A stretch of DNA of 18,258 nucleotides from Planctomycetaceae bacterium (GTDB taxonomy: Bacteria > Planctomycetota > Planctomycetia > Pirellulales > Pirellulaceae). Positions within the stretch are counted from its first letter, which is position 1, and every line of letters begins with the position of its first letter. Position numbers and translations under genes: made by a program. Below, piece after piece: positions 7,757 to 15,596 of this stretch. The stretch covers positions 1 through 18,258 of the forward strand of contig DTSG01000043.1 of the NCBI GenBank assembly GCA_012965455.1, read 5' to 3'. The notes beneath the pieces were generated by a model, which ran no database searches, was not told where the DNA came from, and worked only from the letters and a program-made list of their open reading frames with translations.

Positions 7757-8368
7757 ATGGCTAGCAACAAAGCCAAAGACGTGCTCTTTGATCCCGTCTT
7801 GAAAGATAATCCAATCACGGTACAAGTACTTGGTGTCTGTTCTGCTCTGGCAGTCACGACCAAGCTCGATACCTCATTGACTATGTGCATCGCCGTTATC
7901 GTCGTTGTCGCATTTTCTAGTGCTGCGGTTAGCCTGATTCGAAACCACATTCCCTCTAGCATTCGCATCATTGTGCAAATGACCATCATTGCGTCGTTGG
8001 TCATTATCGTTGATCAGTTTCTCAAAGCTTACGCTTACGATGCCAGCAAACAACTGTCTGTATTCGTTGGATTGATCATCACCAACTGTATTGTGATGGG
8101 GCGAGCCGAAGGGTTTGCCATGAAGAACAATCCGTGGGACAGCTTCCTGGACGGTATTGGCAACGGCTTAGGTTACAGTTGCATCCTGTTAATTGTGGCT
8201 TTCTTCCGAGAACTACTTGGCAGCGGTACGCTATTTGGACTGCAGGTAATGCCTGACATGTATCCCGCCAATGGATTAATGTTGCTTTCACCTAGCGCGT
8301 TTTTCCTAATTGCAATCATCATTTGGATCGTACGGACACTGCGTCCGCAACAGATGGAGGAGGCATAA
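7757..8368 (+). CDS. nqrD: Na+-NQR subunit D
   Basis: 203-residue integral membrane protein of the NqrDE/RnfAE family. The N-terminal DPVLKDNPITVQVLG and the segment GLIITNCIVMGRAEGFAM (105-122) are diagnostic. Cys28 (GVCSAL) and Cys111 (TNCIVM) correspond to the two cysteines that, with two from NqrE, hold the 2Fe-2S cluster in the middle of the membrane in Vibrio NQR. About six hydrophobic helices are visible and the length is normal. The ATG is preceded by AGGAA with a spacing of about 6 nt. Only 3 bp separate it from nqrE, whose ribosome binding site lies inside this gene's 3' end. Confidence 0.97.
   Translation: MASNKAKDVLFDPVLKDNPITVQVLGVCSALAVTTKLDTSLTMCIAVIVVVAFSSAAVSLIRNHIPSSIRIIVQMTIIASLVIIVDQFLKAYAYDASKQLSVFVGLIITNCIVMGRAEGFAMKNNPWDSFLDGIGNGLGYSCILLIVAFFRELLGSGTLFGLQVMPDMYPANGLMLLSPSAFFLIAIIIWIVRTLRPQQMEEA
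8356..8363 (+). promoter_or_regulatory. Strong Shine-Dalgarno site for nqrE
   Basis: The purine run TGGAGGAGG lies within the last codons of nqrD (encoding MEEA), 8 nt before the nqrE ATG. It is one of the few strong ribosome binding sites in the window; nqrA, nqrB and nqrF show none by eye. This suggests nqrE translation is set to match nqrD. Confidence 0.7.
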
Positions 8369-8371
8369 GCG

Positions 8372-8980
8372 ATGGCAGAACATTTGAGTATTATCGTTAA
8401 AGCGATTTTCATCGAGAACTTAGCCTTGTCGTTCTTTTTAGGCATGTGCACCTTCTTGGCTGTATCGCAGAACGTCAAAACGGCACTCGGCCTCGGTGTG
8501 GCTGTCATCGTAATCCAAGGCATCACTGTGCCGGTAAACTATTTAATTTACCAATATCTACTATCCGACGGAGCCTTGAGTTGGGCCGGATATCCAGAAG
8601 TAAATTTAGACTTCCTCGGACTTATTAGTTACATTGGCGTCATTGCCGCGATGGTTCAAATACTGGAAATGACACTCGATCGCTATTTCCCGCCCCTCTA
8701 TAACGCACTCGGAATCTTCTTGCCATTGATCACCGTCAACTGTGCCATTCTTGGTGGTTCGTTGTTAATGGTTGAACGCGATTTTACATTTATTCAGAGC
8801 ATTGAATTTGGTATTGGCAGTGGCTTTGGTTGGGCCCTAGCAATCGCCGCGCTGGCTGGAATTCGCGAAAAACTAAAGTACTCCAACGTGCCACACGGCC
8901 TCCGCGGCCTCGGAATTACCTTTATCATCGTTGGCTTAATGGCATTAGCCTTTATGTCCTTTGGCGGCATTCAGCTCTAA
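8372..8980 (+). CDS. nqrE: Na+-NQR subunit E
   Basis: 202-residue integral membrane protein, paralogue and partner of NqrD. The start MAEHLSIIVKAIFIENLALS, then FFLGMCTFLAVS (21-32) and ITVNCAILGGSL (120-131), are family hallmarks. Cys26 and Cys124 are the counterparts of the NqrE cysteines that complete the intramembrane 2Fe-2S site with NqrD. The two subunits form a pseudo-symmetric pair with inverted topology. Length and about six helices are as expected. It has the strong GGAGGAGG site upstream and sits 3 bp after nqrD and 33 bp before nqrF. Confidence 0.97.
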   Translation: MAEHLSIIVKAIFIENLALSFFLGMCTFLAVSQNVKTALGLGVAVIVIQGITVPVNYLIYQYLLSDGALSWAGYPEVNLDFLGLISYIGVIAAMVQILEMTLDRYFPPLYNALGIFLPLITVNCAILGGSLLMVERDFTFIQSIEFGIGSGFGWALAIAALAGIREKLKYSNVPHGLRGLGITFIIVGLMALAFMSFGGIQL

Positions 8981-9013
8981 ACCTTTGATCAACAACTTAC
9001 ACACAACAAAATA

Positions 9014-10246
9014 ATGCAAGATACGCAAACAATTATAATGGGCGTCCTAATGTTCACCACTGTGGTGATGACGCTTGTCGTTGTTATTCTGTTTGCAAAA
9101 TCAAAACTAGTCGCCTCCGGTTCCGTGCAAATCACCATCAATGACCAAAAGACGATTGAAATACCCGCCGGTGGGAAACTCCTCAGTGCACTCGCCTCGC
9201 ATGATATCTTCGTCTCATCTGCCTGCGGAGGCGGAGGTACCTGTGCTCTGTGCAAAGTCGTTGTCCATGCGGGCGGTGGCGATATTTTGCCGACGGAATG
9301 TGGTTACATTAACAAACGTGAAGCTCTTGCGGGTCAGCGGTTAGCATGCCAAGTTGCTGTCAAACAAGACATGGAAATCGAGGTCCCGCCCGAGGTTTTT
9401 GATACAAAAAAATGGGTCTGCAGCGTCCGCTCAAATCGCAATGTCGCAACATTCATCAAAGAACTCATACTGGAATTACCCGTGGGCGAGGATGTCGGTT
9501 TTAAACCCGGTGGTTATATCCAGATCGAGTGTCCTCCGCACACTGTTGAATACAAAGATTTCGATATCGAGGAAGAATACCACGGTGATTGGGACCAGTT
9601 CAATGTTTGGCGTTATAAATCTGTTGTGACCGAAGGCGTCTTCCGCGCCTATTCCATGGCAAATTACCCCGCTGAAAACGGGGTTATCATGCTCAACGTG
9701 CGGATTGCCTCGCCACACCCCAAGGCACCGGAAGGCACACCTCCGGGGAAAATGTCCTCGTACCTCTTCAATCTCAAACTAGGTGATCAAGTTACCATTT
9801 CTGGACCTTATGGTGACTTTTTCATCAAAGAAACAGAATCGGAAATGGTTTATATTGGTGGAGGTGCAGGTATGGCTCCTTTACGTAGCCATATTTTCGA
9901 CTTGCTCAAATCACAATCGACCAACCGAAAGATATCATACTGGTACGGAGGTCGTAGCGCTCGAGAATTATTCTATGTCGAAGAATTCCGCAAACTTGAA
10001 AAGCAATTTCCCAATTTCTCATTTCACATCGCTCTATCAGACGCTCTACCCGAAGACAACTGGACAGGCTCTACCGGTTTTATTCACCAAGTCGTGCTCG
10101 ATGAATATCTAACATCTCATTCAGCTCCAGAAGATATCGAATATTATACGTGTGGGCCGCCAAAGATGCTGCAGGCCGTACGATCCATGCTCGACGACCT
10201 TGGCGTTGAACCTGAAAATGTCGCCTTCGATGATTTTGGCGTCTAG
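9014..10246 (+). CDS. nqrF: Na+-NQR subunit F, NADH dehydrogenase subunit with 2Fe-2S and FAD
   Basis: 410 residues, the NADH entry point of the complex. Domains in order: an N-terminal transmembrane anchor (about 7-28); a ferredoxin-type domain with cluster ligands Cys71, Cys77 and Cys80 (SACGGGGTCALC) and Cys112 (RLACQV); then a ferredoxin-NADP reductase-like module. The latter has the FAD motif RAYSMANYP (211-219), the nucleotide-binding GGGAGMAP (282-289), YWYGGRSARELFY, and YYTCGPPKM (378-386) with the conserved Cys380. It ends FDDFGV as is typical. All cofactor ligands are intact, so the subunit should be active. No Shine-Dalgarno is visible before the ATG. Followed after 72 bp by apbE. 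Confidence 0.97.
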   Translation: MQDTQTIIMGVLMFTTVVMTLVVVILFAKSKLVASGSVQITINDQKTIEIPAGGKLLSALASHDIFVSSACGGGGTCALCKVVVHAGGGDILPTECGYINKREALAGQRLACQVAVKQDMEIEVPPEVFDTKKWVCSVRSNRNVATFIKELILELPVGEDVGFKPGGYIQIECPPHTVEYKDFDIEEEYHGDWDQFNVWRYKSVVTEGVFRAYSMANYPAENGVIMLNVRIASPHPKAPEGTPPGKMSSYLFNLKLGDQVTISGPYGDFFIKETESEMVYIGGGAGMAPLRSHIFDLLKSQSTNRKISYWYGGRSARELFYVEEFRKLEKQFPNFSFHIALSDALPEDNWTGSTGFIHQVVLDEYLTSHSAPEDIEYYTCGPPKMLQAVRSMLDDLGVEPENVAFDDFGV

Positions 10247-10318
10247 TCGTAACTTATTGACGAATACCACGCAACGTAATCGCATGCGCAACGATGCAAA
10301 TATCCGTTCAGGTGATTT

Positions 10319-11443
10319 ATGAAACGCATATCTCCGTTCATGAAACTTACCATCGCCTTGGTGTTGTTCTGTGCGGTGTTGTTGCTTATACGAATCCTCC
10401 AACCTGACCAACTCACTAGCGAGCCGACAACACAGACAAACGCCGCTTCATCAGAGCAAAAACCCGCTAAGATCATTCTTCGCGGCAAGACGATGGGCAC
10501 AACCTTCGCAATCACGATTGAAGGGCTCAGCGACGCTCTGCGTTTGCCAGAAATTGAGTCCGCCATTAAGCAACGTCTGGTCGATATCAACCAGATCATG
10601 TCAACCTATATTCCTGCGTCGGAAATTTCGCAATTCAATCGTTCGCAGACTACCGCTTGGTACAACGTTTCAAAAGAACTATTAGGAATTGTACAGTTAG
10701 CACAGTCCATCAGCGAACAATCTCAAGGCGCTTTTGATATCACCGTCGGCCCAGCGGTAAATCTCTGGAAATTCGGCCCCCAAACCGAAGAAAATAGCAC
10801 CGACCGTAGCGGCATTCCTACCGCGGATGATGTTGCTCAGGTGCTTAAGCATATCGGCTATCAACAACTACATACTCGTGAAAACCCACCCGGGCTCAAG
10901 AAAGATGACCCCCAATTACAAATAGACTTGTCCGCTATCGCCAAGGGATACGCAGTCGATCAGATTATTGAATTGCTCGCAGCCTGGCAACTCGACATAC
11001 AATATATGGTTGAAATAGGTGGAGAAATTCGGACCGTGAGCCATGCCCTGAATCGCAACAATCGACGCACGTGGCGATTAGGAATCCAAGACCCATCTGG
11101 GGAAGCAGGTACTTCCAAGCGAATCGTTGCAGTTAATAATCAAGCGATTGCCACCTCCGGAGACTATGTAAACTACTATGAAATCAAGGGAGTGCGGTAT
11201 TCACACACAATCGACCCATCCACGGCTATGCCTGTACAGCATCAATTAGCCTCGACCGTGGTGATTACCGACACTTGTGCGGCGGCGGATGCCTGGGCAA
11301 CCGCCCTATTGGTACTGGGGCCTAAACGAGCCTATGATATAGCTAATAAGCACGACCAACCAATTGCCACACTGTTAATCACGCGGATCAATGACCAACT
11401 CCGATGGACACCCAATCGCGCTATGGAGTTATTCTTGGAATAA
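10319..11443 (+). CDS. apbE: FAD:protein FMN transferase (flavin trafficking protein ApbE)
   Basis: 374 residues. ApbE transfers FMN from FAD to threonines of target proteins, here expected to be NqrB Thr273 and NqrC Thr221. Family motifs are GKTMGTTFAI (56-65), MSTYIPASEISQFN (94-107), GAFDITVGPAVNLWKFGP (137-154), IDLSAIAKGYAVD (202-214), VEIGGE (231-236), SGDY (280-283) and SHTIDPSTAMPV (295-306). The last usually reads DPxTGxPV, so Ala303 replaces Gly. The N-terminus is a hydrophobic helix (about 9-27) without a convincing lipobox, suggesting a membrane-anchored enzyme facing outward, where NQR is flavinylated. AGGTGA lies 3 nt before the ATG; a second in-frame Met at residue 8 is an alternative start. 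Sitting between nqrF and nqrM makes NQR its obvious client. Confidence 0.95.
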   Translation: MKRISPFMKLTIALVLFCAVLLLIRILQPDQLTSEPTTQTNAASSEQKPAKIILRGKTMGTTFAITIEGLSDALRLPEIESAIKQRLVDINQIMSTYIPASEISQFNRSQTTAWYNVSKELLGIVQLAQSISEQSQGAFDITVGPAVNLWKFGPQTEENSTDRSGIPTADDVAQVLKHIGYQQLHTRENPPGLKKDDPQLQIDLSAIAKGYAVDQIIELLAAWQLDIQYMVEIGGEIRTVSHALNRNNRRTWRLGIQDPSGEAGTSKRIVAVNNQAIATSGDYVNYYEIKGVRYSHTIDPSTAMPVQHQLASTVVITDTCAAADAWATALLVLGPKRAYDIANKHDQPIATLLITRINDQLRWTPNRAMELFLE

Positions 11444-11461
11444 CCGGAAGCACCTTAACCC

Positions 11462-11707
11462 ATGTCTTTTATTGAACTCGTATTAATTTCGTGTGGCGTA
11501 TTTTGCGGCGTCATTTTAGCAATGGCTGTGGGCGTCATTTTTGGCAATCGCCAGATCAAGGGAAGTTGCGGCGGCTTAGCTGGCATGAAAGATGAGCAGG
11601 GGAACTCTATGTGCGACGTTTGTTCGATTCCAGTCGACGAATGCCCAGAGATGCAACGTGAAACGTGTGACGAAAAAACAGCTAGTGAGCTCGAGCGAAC
11701 CCACTAG
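11462..11707 (+). CDS. nqrM: Na+-NQR maturation protein NqrM (DUF539)
   Basis: 81-residue membrane protein: one hydrophobic helix (about 4-28), then a Cys-rich tail with SCGGL (35-39), Cys51, Cys54, Cys61 and Cys69. This architecture, with SCGG soon after the helix and a C-x2-C cluster, matches NqrM (DUF539), which in Vibrio is required to mature NQR and is thought to deliver iron to the NqrD/E cysteine site. Its place directly after apbE in an nqr operon supports the call. It is somewhat longer than I recall for proteobacterial NqrM, the extra residues lying in the acidic C-terminal tail. CGGAAG about 10 nt upstream may be a weak ribosome binding site. A 9-bp inverted repeat spans its stop codon. 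Confidence 0.88.
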   Translation: MSFIELVLISCGVFCGVILAMAVGVIFGNRQIKGSCGGLAGMKDEQGNSMCDVCSIPVDECPEMQRETCDEKTASELERTH

Positions 11708-11710
11708 CTG
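11679..11710 (+). terminator. Hairpin across the nqrM stop, candidate operon end
   Basis: CAGCTAGTG (11679-11687) pairs perfectly with CACTAGCTG (11702-11710) around a 14-nt loop, and the nqrM TAG stop lies in the right arm. No T-run follows, so it is not a classical intrinsic terminator. It may stabilise the 3' end of the nqr message or act with Rho. It coincides with the end of the functional cassette and the 182-bp gap before lpxB. Confidence 0.4.
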
Positions 11711-11889
11711 CTGCAAGACGCACACCTTGGTTTCCCCACACATCGCTTTCCTCTGCTTAGAAAACTATCGTTTTCTTCGTTCCAAAGGTTCAACATGTCC
11801 AAGGTCACGTTATTGCTCGCTTAACATACCGGCGGTGGTGACAAACGTATGGCACAACTATCGCAATCAATCTTTTCTTGGGTTGCTTA

Positions 11890-13167
11890 ATGAGTGATAA
11901 TTTGACCGGTAAAATTAACAACCCCAAAGACAACAACACGTTTGATATGAAGATTTTCTTTTCAGTTGGTGAACCCAGTGGCGACTTGCATGGGTCGAAC
12001 CTAATTCGTGAAATGCTACACCGCGACAATAGCATCGAGTGCGTTGGCTTCGGCGGTCCCCTGATGGAAAAAGCGGGATGCACACTTCTATTTGATCTCA
12101 CTCAATTCGCCGTAATGTGGTTCGTCAAAGTCTTGCTTAACCTACATCGGTTTATCGGTTTTGCACGACAGGCCGAGCGGTATTTCAAGGAAAACAGCAT
12201 CGACGCCGTGGTGTTAATTGACTATCCCGGATTCAACTGGGTTATTGCTAAGAAAGCGAAGAAGCATGGAATTCCTGTATTCTATTATGGTGTGCCGCAG
12301 TTATGGGCTTGGGCTCCGTGGCGGATACGCAAGATGCGAAATCGCGTTGATTATGCGTTATGCAAACTCCCGTTTGAGGAAAAATGGTACCGTGACCGCG
12401 GTTGCGACGCACGCTTTATCGGGCATCCCTTTTTTGATGAAATGGAAAACCAAAAACAAACCACCGATCAAGAATTTTTGACTCGCCAACGCGCGACAGC
12501 CGGTAAATTGGTAACTTTACTACCTGGGTCTCGGCAACAAGAAGTTGAGGGACAACTTCCGTGGTTCCTCAAAGCCGTGACCAAAGTCCAGCGGGAAGTG
12601 ACCGATACGCGTTTTGTCATCGCCAGCTTCAATCAAGTTCAAGCTGACTATGCCAGCAAACTCGTCGCCGAAGCTGGTTTGAACATTGAAATCCATGTCG
12701 GCAGAACTCCCGAATTAATGCAAGCCGCGCATTGTTGTCTGGCATGTTCCGGTTCCGTTTCATTGGAACTCATGTACCATCACACACCCACGGTGATCTT
12801 ATATCACGTAAATCGATTTCGTTACTTTCTTGGCAACCACCTCATTCGAGCACGATACATCACACTCGTGAATCTGATTGCATCATCCAATCCGTTCTTA
12901 CGCAGCAAAAAAATGTGGCATCCAAATTTGCCGGGCGGCGAGGACATTCCAATGCCGGAATATCCAACGTGTACCGATAAGTCCTCAGAGGTCGCTGACC
13001 ACCTTATCCAGTGGCTCTCAGACCCACAGTGTTTTGCGGACAGCGTTAAGCACTTGAAGACCCTAGCGAGCCAATATGCCACTAGCGGCGCGTCACGGCG
13101 TGCCGCTGAGTTTATTCTGGCAACGTTGGCCCAAGATGCTATCACTGATGTCCCTCAAGCGGCATAA
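11890..13167 (+). CDS. lpxB: Lipid-A-disaccharide synthase
   Basis: 425 residues from this ATG. LpxB (glycosyltransferase family 19) joins UDP-2,3-diacylglucosamine and lipid X to form the lipid A disaccharide at the inner membrane. Motifs: GEPSGDLHG (27-35), DYPGFNW (111-117), YGVPQLWAWAPWR (133-145), IGHPFFDE, LLPGSRQQEVE (210-220) and CSGSVSLELM (286-295), all standard for the family. The start is uncertain: an in-frame TTG lies at 11878, and the ATG at 11947 would give MKIFFSVGEPSGD, the usual LpxB N-terminus. The intervening residues (SDNLTGKINNPKD) are polar and unlike the family, so 11947 may be the true start; neither has a clear Shine-Dalgarno. Other lpx genes are not adjacent. It implies an outer membrane with lipid A. 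Confidence 0.93.
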   Translation: MSDNLTGKINNPKDNNTFDMKIFFSVGEPSGDLHGSNLIREMLHRDNSIECVGFGGPLMEKAGCTLLFDLTQFAVMWFVKVLLNLHRFIGFARQAERYFKENSIDAVVLIDYPGFNWVIAKKAKKHGIPVFYYGVPQLWAWAPWRIRKMRNRVDYALCKLPFEEKWYRDRGCDARFIGHPFFDEMENQKQTTDQEFLTRQRATAGKLVTLLPGSRQQEVEGQLPWFLKAVTKVQREVTDTRFVIASFNQVQADYASKLVAEAGLNIEIHVGRTPELMQAAHCCLACSGSVSLELMYHHTPTVILYHVNRFRYFLGNHLIRARYITLVNLIASSNPFLRSKKMWHPNLPGGEDIPMPEYPTCTDKSSEVADHLIQWLSDPQCFADSVKHLKTLASQYATSGASRRAAEFILATLAQDAITDVPQAA

Positions 13168-13221
13168 TCTATTGATAGATATCCATAAAATATTCAACTC
13201 GCCGATGTATTACTTTGTCAC

Positions 13222-13227
13222 AGGAAG
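13222..13227 (+). promoter_or_regulatory. Ribosome binding site that fixes the M50 protease start
   Basis: AGGAAG lies 8 nt before the ATG at 13236. A longer reading frame opens at TTG 13215, but that would place this site inside the coding region, so the ATG is preferred. Confidence 0.65.
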
Positions 13228-13235
13228 CAGTTTTG

Positions 13236-14339
13236 ATGCTAGGGGAACCTAAAAAAACACCCTACGATTTGCGATTCCAATTTCTAGGAATCGCTATTCG
13301 CATCCACCCAGGGTTCTGGGCCATTTGCGTCTTTCTCGGGTTTAGCATGAGGATGTCCACGCCAATTACACTATTTGTGTTTAGCGTGGCAGTGTTTCTG
13401 TCGCTATTAATTCACGAGATGGGTCACGCTGTAGCATTTCGTCGCTGCGGAATCCGGGCCCATATCGTCCTCTACCATTTTGGTGGCGTAGCCGTTCCCA
13501 CAGGGATGGAATCCTATTTTGACCATACATCTGGATATACCTCCAAGCAAAAACTATTTGTTACGGCGGCCGGCCCAAGCATGCAAATCTTAGCAGCATT
13601 GTTAGTCATCGTGGCCTTGCGCGCTGTCGGGAAGACTGATGGATTTCTGACGGCGCAAGTCGGAATACCCGCTCGGCTAACCGCTGACCCCTCCGGCACG
13701 CTCGACAATATCATCATGTCTCTAAGCCGTCGTGACGTCGCATGGAATCTGCGGCACATGGATGAAAAAATGCAAGCACTATTCGCATCAGCTGATACAA
13801 ATGATGATCAATTGCTATCTTTGGCCGAACACGACGCATTTCAAACGACCGTTGATTCGCTCTCAGAACAATTTGAGAAAACGTCCATTCCAGTACCATC
13901 TGTAACAACGATGGTTATTAAATCCGAGCACAAAAATCGATTCATTGGTGCACAACGCGAATTATTAGATGCTGCTGATGTTCGGGACGATGGCTTGATT
14001 CGCATATCCGATCTGCAGCAGACGTTACAGCATCAAATATTATTCGAATCGGATCTCCTCAATAAATTTGTATATATTTTCGTGATGATCAGTCTGTTTT
14101 GGGCAATCTTGAATCTCGCCCCAGTCTACCCACTCGACGGTGGACAAATCACTCGTGAACTACTAGTGCTCTTCAACGTCCACAACGCGATTCCAAAATC
14201 GCTCTTTGTCTCTGTAGCAACGGGGGTGGCCATCGGAATCTGGGGATTGAGTAACGGTTCAATGTTCTTGACGCTGATGTTTTTCATGATGGCATATTCG
14301 TCATATCAATTACTGCAACGCTTCCAACGCGGTTATTAA
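13236..14339 (+). CDS. M50 site-2 protease with inserted EF-hand pair
   Basis: 367 residues from the ATG (the TTG at 13215 would add seven). It is an intramembrane zinc metalloprotease. HEMGH (60-64) supplies two zinc ligands and the catalytic Glu, and NLAPVYPLDGG (293-303) the third ligand. FGGVAVP (82-88) and AAGPSMQI (111-118) are the usual S2P connecting motifs. Between the two halves, from about 131 to 276, lies a soluble segment with two EF-hand-like loops: DTNDDQLLSLAE (187-198), a full 12-residue consensus with Asp1, Asn3, Asp5 and Glu12, and DVRDDGLIRISD (248-259), degenerate at position 3 and with Asp at 12. Flanking stretches look helical. RseP carries PDZ domains at this point, on the extracytoplasmic side. 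Substrate unknown. It starts 68 bp after lpxB. Confidence 0.88.
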   Translation: MLGEPKKTPYDLRFQFLGIAIRIHPGFWAICVFLGFSMRMSTPITLFVFSVAVFLSLLIHEMGHAVAFRRCGIRAHIVLYHFGGVAVPTGMESYFDHTSGYTSKQKLFVTAAGPSMQILAALLVIVALRAVGKTDGFLTAQVGIPARLTADPSGTLDNIIMSLSRRDVAWNLRHMDEKMQALFASADTNDDQLLSLAEHDAFQTTVDSLSEQFEKTSIPVPSVTTMVIKSEHKNRFIGAQRELLDAADVRDDGLIRISDLQQTLQHQILFESDLLNKFVYIFVMISLFWAILNLAPVYPLDGGQITRELLVLFNVHNAIPKSLFVSVATGVAIGIWGLSNGSMFLTLMFFMMAYSSYQLLQRFQRGY

Positions 14340-14373
14340 ATGATGGTAGGGAGGTCTTTTTCTCGGCCAGCCA

Positions 14374-14389
14374 CGGGGTGACCGCCCCG
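14374..14389. terminator. GC hairpin between convergent genes
   Basis: CGGGG (14374-14378) and CCCCG (14385-14389) form a 5-bp GC stem with a 6-nt loop in the 60-bp gap between the convergent protease and transporter genes. There is a T-run before it but only a weak one after it on the + strand. It could end transcription from either side; the call is tentative. Confidence 0.3.
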
Positions 14390-14399
14390 ACGGTTTGAT

Positions 14400-15419
14400 T
14401 TATGCAGGTATTGTTGGCAGGTCTTGGCTACGGTGTTTTTTGCCACTCCAGTACCAAGCGAGAATCGTGCCGGTGAACATGCAGAAAAAAGTGTAGAAGG
14501 CGGGGGCTATAGCAACACTGGGATTGGTTGGAAAAAGTTCGCTAGCCAAAGTTGCTCCTAACCCAGCATTTTGCATGCCCACTTCCAAGGTGAGTGCTCG
14601 TTTCATACCGGGCGTGAGCTTCAATAACTTACCCCCAAATTGACCGCAGCAATAACCGATTAAATTAATCAGCAACAGCGCCACTAAGAGGCTGCTTTCC
14701 AATTGACCAAGATTGTCACGAGACGTGCCCACTACGGTCGCAATAATAACAAGAATGCTCAAATTGGCGATGATCGCGCCAATAGATTTTGCTTGCTTTT
14801 CAAACTGAGGCAACAGTCGACCAAGCATAAATCCACAGACCACTGGAATGACCACCCATTGCAACAGTTTTAATCCCGCCGCAAGATAAACAGCACCAGC
14901 ACCTTGGGCATTGTCCGTCAGCAACTGAGCGGCGACAGGATCGGCAAAACTAGCTTGCAGACGTAACAACACTGGCACTGCCAGTGGCGACAACAACGTC
15001 GCTAACGTGGTCAAGCTTACACTGTAACTAACATTGCCTTTACTAACGATTGTCAAAACGTTCGATGCCATAGCACCTGGGACACATCCCACAAGAAATA
15101 TTCCGACGAGTTGCTCACCCTCAAACCCCAAAAGCTGGCCAATTAAACAAGCCAGCAACGGCATCGAGACGAACTGCACAGCGGTGCCACCAAGTACGAC
15201 TGGCCATTTAGTCACGACTTGCTTCACTTCTTTAACCGGCAACATCCAGCCTACGGCAAACATCGTGACAATGATCAGGTAAGGCAGCAGCACGCGGTGA
15301 TTAAAGGGATCAAACTCTAACCCCGTGTGTGGCCAATAAAATGCAGCTAGCGAAAGCAGAATCAGCCACAGCAGCAAAAATCGTTCTATCAACTTGGTCA
15401 TACTCATGCCTACCCACAT
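14400..15419 (-). CDS. Bile acid:Na+ symporter (BASS) family transporter
   Basis: 339 residues from the chosen ATG; a longer frame begins at TTG 15476. It is a polytopic inner-membrane protein with about nine or ten hydrophobic segments, of the BASS/SBF family that imports organic anions with Na+. Two signatures match the family's unwound, crossed-helix substrate and Na+ sites: VPGAMASNVLT (113-123) and LEVGMQNAGLGATLA (278-292). The C-terminus is short, polar and basic. The chosen start is supported by AAGGAA on the minus strand (15427-15432), 7 nt before the ATG; Met5 and Met7 are further options. The substrate cannot be assigned; bacterial members take up 2-keto acids such as pyruvate or pantoate, among others. 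It is transcribed divergently from the Mrp gene. Na+ coupling would fit a cell with NQR. Confidence 0.88.
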   Translation of the reverse strand: MWVGMSMTKLIERFLLLWLILLSLAAFYWPHTGLEFDPFNHRVLLPYLIIVTMFAVGWMLPVKEVKQVVTKWPVVLGGTAVQFVSMPLLACLIGQLLGFEGEQLVGIFLVGCVPGAMASNVLTIVSKGNVSYSVSLTTLATLLSPLAVPVLLRLQASFADPVAAQLLTDNAQGAGAVYLAAGLKLLQWVVIPVVCGFMLGRLLPQFEKQAKSIGAIIANLSILVIIATVVGTSRDNLGQLESSLLVALLLINLIGYCCGQFGGKLLKLTPGMKRALTLEVGMQNAGLGATLASELFPTNPSVAIAPAFYTFFCMFTGTILAWYWSGKKHRSQDLPTIPA

Positions 15420-15596
15420 TGCAATATTCCTTAGCAGCAATTCACTGCCGGCGGCGGCCGCCTTCCTCAATACCAATGTACGCCAATTTGATTAGAGAAC
15501 AAAGAAGTGAGTAAAAGAACTGAGTACCACCCTGTCCTATTTTGTTCTTCTGGTTGATAATAATCGCAACAAAACAATCTTTTCCGGTTAGGTAAT

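Noticed and set aside
4119..10246. Rnf complex rather than NQR
   Set aside because: Presence of NqrA, an NADH-oxidising NqrF with FAD and 2Fe-2S domains, NqrM, and the A-B-C-D-E-F order identify NQR; no RnfB or RnfC-type 4Fe-4S subunit is present.
11592..11897. Plus-strand 101-residue frame overlapping the nqrM end and running into the gap before lpxB
   Set aside because: It overlaps the well-supported nqrM in another frame, shows no recognisable motif and has no ribosome binding site.
15496..15548. Separated inverted repeat AGAACAAA/TTTGTTCT between the BASS and mrp genes
   Set aside because: 8-bp arms 37 bp apart in AT-rich DNA are likely by chance, and neither extension of the arms pairs well.
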